Part shown: one piece after another, positions 8,884 to 16,295 of the stretch
Numbering within the stretch: position 1 is the stretch's first letter
How the letters are laid out: each line of letters starts with the position of its first letter
Assembly (NCBI GenBank): GCA_964489955.1
Contig: CAZBAV010000004.1
Location: 65,186-129,185, forward strand
Length of the DNA: 64,000 bases
DNA from: Leadbetterella sp964489955
Lineage (GTDB): Bacteria; Bacteroidota; Bacteroidia; Cytophagales; Spirosomataceae
Direction: 5' to 3'
Program-made: the position numbers and the translations under genes
Notes under the pieces: generated by a model
Told to the model about the DNA's origin: nothing
Seen by the model: the letters and a program-made list of their open reading frames with translations, nothing else
Databases searched by the model: none

Positions 8884-10193
8884 GTGAATTTTTTAAAGGA
8901 GTAGGTCAAATTAAGTTTGAAGGAAAAGACACGGACAATCCTTTGGCTTATAGATTTTATGATGAAAACCGTATCATTAACGGTAAAAGCATGAAAGAGT
9001 ACTTAAAGTTTGCAGTAGCATACTGGCACTCTTTCTGTGGAAACGGTTCTGATCCTTTTGGCGGACCTACACATACTTTTGCTTGGGATGCTAAGGCAGA
9101 TCCTGTGGAAAGAGCTAAAGACAAAATGGATGCCGCTTTTGAGTTCATTACCAAACTGGGTTTACCTTACTACTGTTTCCATGACGTAGATCTAGTAGAT
9201 TTTGGTAATGACGTTGTAGAAAACGAGAGACGCTTACAAGCGGTTGTTGATTACGCTCAGCAAAAACAAGCAGCTACAGGTGTGAAATTACTATGGGGTA
9301 CAGCAAATTTGTTTAGCCATAGGAGATATATGAATGGAGCTTCTACTAACCCAGATTTTCATGTTCTCTCTCATGGTGCAGCTCAGGTAAAAGCAGCTTT
9401 GGATGCCACAATCGCACTGGGAGGAGAAAACTACGTTTTTTGGGGAGGAAGAGAAGGATATATGTCCTTATTAAACACAGATGTAAAAAGAGAGAAAGAA
9501 CATCTTGCCCGCTTTTTGCATACCGCTCGTGATTATGCTCGCAAAAATGGATTTAAAGGTACGTTCTTTATTGAGCCTAAACCATGTGAGCCATCTAAGC
9601 ATCAATATGATTATGATGCAGAGACAGTAATTGGTTTCCTAAGACAATATGACCTACTGGCTGACTTTAAACTTAATCTTGAAGTAAACCACGCTACATT
9701 GGCGGGACATACTTTCCAGCACGAACTTCAAGTAGCTGTAGATGCCGGCTTATTAGGTTCTATAGATGCTAACCGTGGAGACTACCAAAACGGATGGGAT
9801 ACAGATCAGTTCCCAAATAACATCAATGAACTTGTAGAATCTATGTTAATAATTCTTGAAGGCGGCGGTTTACAAGGTGGCGGAGTAAACTTTGATGCTA
9901 AAATAAGAAGAAATTCTACAGACCCTCAAGATTTATTCTATGCACACATTGGCGGAGTAGATGTTTTCGCCAAGGCATTACTTGTGGCTGAAGAAATTTT
10001 GCAAAAATCTGATTACAAAAAAGTTAGAACAGATAGATATGCTTCTTTTGACAGTGGAAAAGGCAAGGAGTTTGAAGAAGGTAAGTTGAGTTTAGAGGAC
10101 TTAAGAGCATATGCCATAGAAAATGGAGAACCTGAAGCTCGTAGTGGAAAGCAAGAATATTTAGAAAATGTGATAAATAGACACATTTTTTAA
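8880..10193 (+). CDS. xylA: Xylose isomerase
   Basis: The 437-aa product converts D-xylose to D-xylulose. It is a full-length class II enzyme: catalytic His101 in YYCFHDVDLVDFG, metal-site segments FFIEPKPCEPSKHQYD and LNLEVNHATLAGHTF, and the DANRGDYQNGWDTDQFP loop. It overlaps xylB by four bases and is followed after 33 bases by a sodium symporter gene, forming xylB-xylA-symporter. Regulation by the LacI-type protein through the operator before xylB is the simplest reading. Confidence 0.98.
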   Translation: MSEFFKGVGQIKFEGKDTDNPLAYRFYDENRIINGKSMKEYLKFAVAYWHSFCGNGSDPFGGPTHTFAWDAKADPVERAKDKMDAAFEFITKLGLPYYCFHDVDLVDFGNDVVENERRLQAVVDYAQQKQAATGVKLLWGTANLFSHRRYMNGASTNPDFHVLSHGAAQVKAALDATIALGGENYVFWGGREGYMSLLNTDVKREKEHLARFLHTARDYARKNGFKGTFFIEPKPCEPSKHQYDYDAETVIGFLRQYDLLADFKLNLEVNHATLAGHTFQHELQVAVDAGLLGSIDANRGDYQNGWDTDQFPNNINELVESMLIILEGGGLQGGGVNFDAKIRRNSTDPQDLFYAHIGGVDVFAKALLVAEEILQKSDYKKVRTDRYASFDSGKGKEFEEGKLSLEDLRAYAIENGEPEARSGKQEYLENVINRHIF

Positions 10194-10226
10194 TAAATTG
10201 GCGTCCTATTTAACCCTAATTCAAAA

Positions 10227-11897
10227 ATGAATACTCTCTCTACCCGCGATTATGTAGTATTTCTGATATACTTTGTTATAGTAGCCGGATATGGCTTGTG
10301 GATATATTACCGTAAGAGAGCTAAAAGTGCTAGCTCAAAAGATTATTTCTTAGCCGAAGGCTCGCTTACTTGGTGGGCTATAGGTGCATCTCTAATTGCA
10401 TCTAACATTTCGGCAGAGCAGTTTATAGGTATGAGTGGCTCTGGTTTTACCTTAGGTTTAGCCATTGCTGCATATGAATGGATGGCTGCAGCTACATTAA
10501 TAGTAGTTGCAGTTTTCTTTATTCCTGTATATCTAAAAAACAAAATCTTTACTATGCCGCAATTCCTAGAAAAGCGGTATAATAGCACGGTGGCCATGAT
10601 TATGGCCATATTTTGGCTTTTACTTTATGTAGTAGTTAACTTAACTTCTATTCTCTATCTCGGTGCCATAGCTATAAATAGTATTTCTGGCTTGGATATT
10701 ACGCTTTGTATGTATGCCTTGGCCATTTTTGCTATAGTTATTACATTAGGAGGCATGAAGGTAATTGGCTTTACCGATGTTATCCAAGTATTTTTCTTGG
10801 TTCTAGGAGGTTTAATTACAACATATTTAGCACTTGATTTGGTAGCTGAAAACTTTGGTTCAGAAGGGGTAGTAGCTGGTTTTAATATTCTTACAAAAGA
10901 GGCACCTACGCACTTTAATATGATCTTTGATAAAGACCATAAAAACTATCTAGACTTACCAGGTCTCTCTGTATTATTAGGTGGTTTGTGGATAGTTAAC
11001 CTTAATTATTGGGGCTGTAACCAATACATTACGCAGCGTGCATTGGGTGCTGATTTACCTACTGCACGTAACGGAATCTTGTTTGCTGCATTTATAAAGA
11101 TGTTAATGCCGGTAATTGTGGTTCTTCCTGGTATAGCTGCCTATGTACTTTACCAAAAAGGTATGTTCCAAACCGATATGATACATGATGGTGAGCTTAA
11201 TCCTGATAGAGCATATCCTGTATTACTAAACTTGCTCCCTTCAGGCCTTAAAGGTCTTTCATTTGCAGCACTTACGGCAGCAATTGTGGCCTCATTAGCA
11301 GGAAAAGCAAATAGTATTGCTACAATTTTCACTTTGGATGTATTTAAGAAAAAAATTGACCCAAATGCTTCTGAGTCTAAGTTGGTAAACATTGGTAAAA
11401 TAAGTGTAGTTGTTTCCATGATTTTGGCTGTTATCATTGCCCCTTACTTGGGAATAGACAAAAAAGGTGGTTTCCAGTACATACAAGAGTATACAGGTTT
11501 TGTATCTCCAGGTATTTTTGCCATGTTTATTCTAGGGTTCTTCTGGAAGAAAACAACTTCTAATGCAGCTTTGTTTGCTACTGTAGGAGGGTTTCTCTTG
11601 TCTGTGTTTTTCAAGATTTTACCACAAATGTTAGACCTGTCCTTCCTATACGGAATTGGCTGGGCCGTACCAAATACCGACGGGGTTTATGAGATAGCTT
11701 TCTTAGATCGTATGGCGTTGGTTTTCATTATATGTTTAGTGGTAATGTATATCATTAGTATTGTAGAAAACAAAAAGGGAGTAATTCCAAATGGACTTGA
11801 AGTAGATAGCAAAATGTTTAAGGTACATCCGGGCTTTTTGGCAGGTTCCCTAATAATTGTTTTGTTATTAGTAGCTTTATATTCAATATATTGGTAA
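10227..11897 (+). CDS. SSS-family sodium/sugar symporter, probable xylose importer
   Basis: The 556-aa protein belongs to the sodium:solute symporter family (SGLT-like), with about 14 membrane helices. The family signature spans GASLIASNISAEQFIGMSGS near residues 53-72, followed by helices YEWMAAATLIVVAVFF and onward, and a conserved NYWGCNQYITQRALGA segment near residue 265. It is the third gene of the xylB-xylA operon and a terminator follows it, so the substrate is very probably xylose (inference; other monosaccharides or isoprimeverose-derived sugars cannot be excluded from sequence). Confidence 0.9.
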   Translation: MNTLSTRDYVVFLIYFVIVAGYGLWIYYRKRAKSASSKDYFLAEGSLTWWAIGASLIASNISAEQFIGMSGSGFTLGLAIAAYEWMAAATLIVVAVFFIPVYLKNKIFTMPQFLEKRYNSTVAMIMAIFWLLLYVVVNLTSILYLGAIAINSISGLDITLCMYALAIFAIVITLGGMKVIGFTDVIQVFFLVLGGLITTYLALDLVAENFGSEGVVAGFNILTKEAPTHFNMIFDKDHKNYLDLPGLSVLLGGLWIVNLNYWGCNQYITQRALGADLPTARNGILFAAFIKMLMPVIVVLPGIAAYVLYQKGMFQTDMIHDGELNPDRAYPVLLNLLPSGLKGLSFAALTAAIVASLAGKANSIATIFTLDVFKKKIDPNASESKLVNIGKISVVVSMILAVIIAPYLGIDKKGGFQYIQEYTGFVSPGIFAMFILGFFWKKTTSNAALFATVGGFLLSVFFKILPQMLDLSFLYGIGWAVPNTDGVYEIAFLDRMALVFIICLVVMYIISIVENKKGVIPNGLEVDSKMFKVHPGFLAGSLIIVLLLVALYSIYW

Positions 11898-11904
11898 TTT
11901 CATG

Positions 11905-11945
11905 ATAGTTGTCACATCATATCAGGTGTGGCAACTATTATTTTC
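11905..11945 (+). terminator. Rho-independent terminator after the xylose operon
   Basis: Arms ATAGTTGTCACA and TGTGGCAACTAT form a 12-base-pair stem with one G-U type mismatch and a 10-base loop, followed by a T-rich tail (TATTTTCATT). It lies 8 bases after the symporter stop codon. Confidence 0.8.
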
Positions 11946-11984
11946 ATTAGTCAACCTGATCCCTCAAAAAACTACAATGGAAAC

Positions 11985-14900
11985 ATGTTTACCAATGACT
12001 ATATTTTCAACGGCAATCACATCCAATTCAGTAAGGAGAGTTATTATAGACAGAGAGTTTTTATATCTTCTTTTCTAAGAACCAGCATTTCAACCCTTCT
12101 CCTTTTTTTGACTTCTTTATCTCTTTTTGCCCAAGAAGTCCCAGTCCAATTTAAGCACTTATCTGTTTCTGATGGTTTATCAGATAATCATTTAACAAGT
12201 ATAGTAAAGGATAAGTATGGTTTTCTATGGTTTGGTACATCAGCTGGACTAAACAGATACGATGGACATGGATTCAAGATCTTCAAGCAACAGCTAGGTA
12301 ATCCTAAAAGCATTTCCGATAACTCTGTACAAAGTATTTTTAACGGACCAAATGACTGTTTATGGATAAACACATCATTAGGTCTTAATGTCTTTGATCC
12401 TGTTTCATTTTCTTTCGAAAGAAATGCTGATAGTCTTTTGACACAGTTAGGTTTACCAAATAATACAGTAATTGACATTAAGAAAGATAGAGAAAGTAAC
12501 TACTGGTTTCTTTTTTCCAATGGAGATTTATATAAATACCACAGAACTAGGAAAGTCCAAAAGATTAAAAATCCTAAAACACAAGCAAAAATTACAGGTA
12601 TAGCCACAGGAAGTAACGTATGGTTAATACATGAAAACGGGAGTTTATTCTCATTAAATACAAAGTCCTTAAAAATAGAAAATTCGTATGATGTAGGATT
12701 GGGTATACAAGCAGAATACCAGATATACATTGATAGAGAAGAACTTCCATGGGTTTTTTGCAAGAATAATCCTCTTGGAGTCTTTTGGTTTAGCCGGGCA
12801 TCAGTTAAGCGTTTTAATAGTCAGAGTTACGACTATAAACTTAATAATAATCTTATAACCAATATTGTACAAGATGAAAGTGGACATTTCTGGATAGGTA
12901 CAGATCATGGAGGAATAAATTTATTCGACCCGAAAAGCCAAACAATACGGTACTTGTTACACGATGAATTCAATAATCGTAGTTTAAGCCATAATAGCAC
13001 GACTTCACTATATAAAGATTCTGAAGGAGTAATTTGGGTCGGAACATTTAAAGAAGGGGTAAGTTATTATCACCCCAGGTTAATCCAGTTTCCATTATTT
13101 AAGCACCAAACAGGTAATAACAGCAGTTTACCGCACGAAGATGTAAACCGTTTTGTCGAGGATGAAAAAGGTAACCTTTGGATTGGTACCAATGGGGGAG
13201 GTCTTATTTATCATGATCGTAAAATAAATTCCTATAAACAATATAATTTACAAGAAACAGGAAATAAATCTAATGTAATTGTAAGCTTATTACTGGACTC
13301 TAAGAAGCGGCTTTGGATTGGTACGTATCATGCAGGATTGTACATGTACGAAAATGGTGTCATTAAAAGGTTTGTAAACAGTAAACAAGACTCCAATTCT
13401 ATAAGTGATGATAGTATTTGGGAGTTATTTGAAGATTCTAAAGGACGCATTTGGATTGGTACACTCTCAGGCGGGTTAAATGTATTTGAAGCTGGTAAAG
13501 AAATTTTTAAGCGTTTGCAAAAAAGCCAACTAAGAAGTTCGTATGTGTCTGCAATAATGGAAGACAAATATGGCAATCTCTGGATAGGAACCGCTACTGG
13601 TATAGAAGTTCTAAATAAAGATATAGAGAAAATTAAAGAATATAGATACAATGCACAAAGACAAAATACGCTGAGTAATGAATATGTGAGTAGCATTATA
13701 CAAGATAGTAAAGGCAGAATTTGGGTTGCTACCCGTGATGGACTTAACCTATTTGACAACCATACAGATGGCTTTAAAGTTTTTGGTATTAATGATGGCT
13801 TGATAGATAATAATGTGCTTTGTATTTTGGAAGATAATTCAGGAAGTATCTGGATAAGTACCTCTAAAGGTGTGTCTACATTAAATCTTAAAGGAGACAC
13901 ACCGGTAGTCCGAAATTATAGTAGACAAGATGGACTTCAAGTATCATCTTTTAATGAAAACGCTGCTTTGAAATTATCGTCTGGTGCTCTAATATTTGGA
14001 GGATCAAAGGGCTACAATATTATCAATCCAACTACTATTCCGGTCCAAAATGTTTTACCTAAGCCTGTTTTATCCGATTTTCAATTGCAAAACAGGTCTA
14101 TAATAGCAGGTGAGAAAGTAGAAGGAAACTTAATATTATCTAAAGCCCCTTATGAATACCAAACAATAAGCCTAGCTCATAATCAAAATATGATAGGTTT
14201 GGTTGTATCTTCTCTCTATATATTCCAAAAGGGCTTTGTCAAACTACAGTATTTGCTAGAAGGATCTAGTACAGGATGGATAGACTTAGATAATGAATCA
14301 CGGAAGGCAACTTTTACTAACCTGGATCCCGGAAAGTATGTATTTAAAGTACGCTATTCTCCGGATATGGGAGAAGGAAGTGAAGAGTTTCCCTTAGCCG
14401 CTATCATAGTAAAACCTCCTTTCTGGAAAACAGGATGGGCTATTATGACCTATATTTTACTTTTTCTTGGTGTCTTGCTTTCTATCCGGAAATATGAGAG
14501 AAACCGTGAAAAAGTGCGATTTAGAATTACACAAGAAAGAGAAGAGGCCAAACGTATCAAGGAAATTGATACTATGAAAACCCAATTCTTTACAAACGTA
14601 AGTCATGAATTTAGGACTCCCATTACCCTTATACTTTCGCCACTGGAAAAAATACTTCAAGATTCAAGTGACGGTCCCATTAAAGGAAATCTGGAACTAA
14701 TTAACAGGAATGCAAGACGGTTATTAAATTTGGTTAACCAACTTTTAGACTTTAAGAAAATTGATAACCACTCCTTGCAAGCAAACCTACAGCCTGGAGA
14801 TATTTTACAAACATTGCGTGAACACGCACAATCCTTTGCAGATTTAGCAGAATCTAAACGCATAGAATATATTATTGCTATAGAAAACGGTAATTTCGAT

Positions 14901-16070
14901 ACATCTTTTGACCATGACAAAATAGAGAGGATTGTATTTAATCTACTTTCCAACGCTTTTAAATTCACACCAAACGATGGTGAAATTTGTTTTTCTGCCT
15001 TAGTAAAGGAGAATGCTACACTTGTTTTGGAAATAAAAGATAGTGGAATAGGCATACCAGAAGAGGTTAAAGGTAAGATTTTTGATCGGTTTTATCAATA
15101 CGAAACACCTTCGCCTTTACTTAACCAAGGCAGCGGGATTGGCCTCTCTATTACGTCAGAATATGTTAATTTTTTAGGTGGAACAATAGAGGTTTTTGAT
15201 AATACTGGAGGCTCAGGAACAGTATTTGTAATTAGCATACCCTTAGAAGCAGTTGATGTTCTGTCGAAAACAATTGGTGTTTCACAGCTACCAAAAACTA
15301 AACAAACGGTCAAAAGTAGCCTAAAAGAACGCGTGCTAATAGTAGAGGATCATCATGATATGCGTTTATATCTAAAAGAGAATTTACAGGACTTTTTTCT
15401 ACTTCAAGAAGCTTTTGACGGAAAAGATGCATGGGAAAAGATTCTGGCTTTCCATCCAGATGTTATTGTCTCCGATGTAAACATGCCCGCTATGAATGGT
15501 ATAGAGTTGTGCAAAAAAATTAAGGCAGACTCTAGGACTACCCATATACCAGTAATACTTCTAACAGCCCTTGCTAGTGACAAGTCCCAACTGGAAGGAC
15601 TAGAAACGGGTGCTTCAGACTATGTAGTAAAGCCATTTAATATAGATATTCTACTCTCTAAGATACATACACAAATCCGGCAAAAGAGCTCTATGGAGAA
15701 AACATACAAGAAGCAATTGGCTGTTACTCCTACCAATCCTGATTTAGAGTCTTTGGATGAAAAGTTTATGCGGACTTTACTTTTACACATAGAGAATAAT
15801 ATTGCTGATCCTGATTTTTCAGTCGAGGAGCTTGCTGAAAAAATGAATATAAGTAGAGTGGGACTTTATAAGAAGTTATTGGCTTTGACCGCAAAAACTC
15901 CTTCAGAGTTTTTGCGTAAGTTACGTTTAGAAAGAGCTGCCCATTTACTTGAAACCTCAGGCATGACTGTCTCAGAAGTGGCATACCAGGTTGGCTTTAA
16001 TAATCCCAAAGCGTTTAGCAAATATTTCAAGAATCTTTTTGGTAAACTACCTTCTGAGCATCGTAAGTGA
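11985..16070 (+). CDS. Hybrid two-component system regulator (HTCS) of the glycan locus
   Basis: The 1361-aa protein joins a periplasmic sensor, kinase and DNA-binding regulator in one chain. After a signal anchor come about 14 Reg_prop propeller repeats (LWIGT motifs, residues 30-670), a Y_Y_Y domain (about 710-800), a membrane helix (815-837), HisKA with phospho-acceptor His874 in NVSHEFRTP, HATPase_c, a receiver domain with Asp1164 in SDVNMPAMNG, and a C-terminal AraC-type helix-turn-helix (1260-1361). ATG 11985 is preferred to a GTG at 11928, which sits inside the terminator hairpin. HTCS proteins sense oligosaccharides in the periplasm and activate neighbouring SusC/D operons; here the GH31-susCD-GH5 genes directly follow. 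Confidence 0.93.
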   Translation: MFTNDYIFNGNHIQFSKESYYRQRVFISSFLRTSISTLLLFLTSLSLFAQEVPVQFKHLSVSDGLSDNHLTSIVKDKYGFLWFGTSAGLNRYDGHGFKIFKQQLGNPKSISDNSVQSIFNGPNDCLWINTSLGLNVFDPVSFSFERNADSLLTQLGLPNNTVIDIKKDRESNYWFLFSNGDLYKYHRTRKVQKIKNPKTQAKITGIATGSNVWLIHENGSLFSLNTKSLKIENSYDVGLGIQAEYQIYIDREELPWVFCKNNPLGVFWFSRASVKRFNSQSYDYKLNNNLITNIVQDESGHFWIGTDHGGINLFDPKSQTIRYLLHDEFNNRSLSHNSTTSLYKDSEGVIWVGTFKEGVSYYHPRLIQFPLFKHQTGNNSSLPHEDVNRFVEDEKGNLWIGTNGGGLIYHDRKINSYKQYNLQETGNKSNVIVSLLLDSKKRLWIGTYHAGLYMYENGVIKRFVNSKQDSNSISDDSIWELFEDSKGRIWIGTLSGGLNVFEAGKEIFKRLQKSQLRSSYVSAIMEDKYGNLWIGTATGIEVLNKDIEKIKEYRYNAQRQNTLSNEYVSSIIQDSKGRIWVATRDGLNLFDNHTDGFKVFGINDGLIDNNVLCILEDNSGSIWISTSKGVSTLNLKGDTPVVRNYSRQDGLQVSSFNENAALKLSSGALIFGGSKGYNIINPTTIPVQNVLPKPVLSDFQLQNRSIIAGEKVEGNLILSKAPYEYQTISLAHNQNMIGLVVSSLYIFQKGFVKLQYLLEGSSTGWIDLDNESRKATFTNLDPGKYVFKVRYSPDMGEGSEEFPLAAIIVKPPFWKTGWAIMTYILLFLGVLLSIRKYERNREKVRFRITQEREEAKRIKEIDTMKTQFFTNVSHEFRTPITLILSPLEKILQDSSDGPIKGNLELINRNARRLLNLVNQLLDFKKIDNHSLQANLQPGDILQTLREHAQSFADLAESKRIEYIIAIENGNFDTSFDHDKIERIVFNLLSNAFKFTPNDGEICFSALVKENATLVLEIKDSGIGIPEEVKGKIFDRFYQYETPSPLLNQGSGIGLSITSEYVNFLGGTIEVFDNTGGSGTVFVISIPLEAVDVLSKTIGVSQLPKTKQTVKSSLKERVLIVEDHHDMRLYLKENLQDFFLLQEAFDGKDAWEKILAFHPDVIVSDVNMPAMNGIELCKKIKADSRTTHIPVILLTALASDKSQLEGLETGASDYVVKPFNIDILLSKIHTQIRQKSSMEKTYKKQLAVTPTNPDLESLDEKFMRTLLLHIENNIADPDFSVEELAEKMNISRVGLYKKLLALTAKTPSEFLRKLRLERAAHLLETSGMTVSEVAYQVGFNNPKAFSKYFKNLFGKLPSEHRK

Positions 16071-16102
16071 AATAGATAAACTAATCTCATTTTGTTGGAG
16101 AA

Positions 16103-16153
16103 TTTGACCAAAAAGTGACTCAAAGTCGAGATTTGGTACAAAAGTTTACCAAA
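16103..16153 (+). promoter_or_regulatory. Two 22-base half-conserved repeats upstream of GH31, candidate HTCS binding sites
   Basis: Copies at 16103-16124 and 16132-16153 share TTTG at the left end, AAAAGT in the middle and CAAA at the right end (14 of 22 positions), 29 bases apart start to start. Each copy is also an inverted repeat (TTTGA/TCAAA and TTTGGTA/TACCAAA). They lie 52-102 bases upstream of a -7 element, a normal place for an activator. Confidence 0.45.
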
Positions 16154-16201
16154 ATACCCTCATTTATTAACAAAACAATACCTGCCTAAAGCTCTTTACT
16201 A

Positions 16202-16226
16202 GTCTATTTTTGCCTTAGAAATAGAC
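16202..16226. repeat. 8-base inverted repeat over the GH31 -7 element
   Basis: Arms GTCTATTT and AAATAGAC surround TTGCCTTAG. The hairpin is followed by AATTTTTT, so it could be a weak terminator of the HTCS gene, an attenuator in the GH31 leader, or chance. Confidence 0.35.
16205..16212 (+). promoter_or_regulatory. Candidate -7 element TATTTTTG for the GH31-susCD-GH5 operon
   Basis: TATTTTTG matches TAnnTTTG and would give a leader of roughly 75 bases before the GH31 ATG at 16296. No TTG is found about 20 bases upstream, as expected for an activator-dependent promoter. Confidence 0.4.
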
Positions 16227-16295
16227 AATTTTTTATCAAATTCATTATATATGAATAACGATGGAAATATTAAAAAAAGTAAACTTTAGGTATTT

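Noticed and set aside
11928..11984. GTG start 19 codons upstream for the HTCS gene
   Set aside because: It lies inside the terminator stem of the xylose operon and adds residues unlike a signal peptide.
13328..13900. 190-codon open frame antisense to the HTCS gene
   Set aside because: It mirrors the propeller repeats of the real gene, has no start context or homology, and is a shadow of coding sequence.
12100..14000. Regular repeats in the HTCS gene as a DNA repeat array or CRISPR
   Set aside because: They are protein-level propeller repeats (LWIGT) with varying nucleotides and no constant spacer length.
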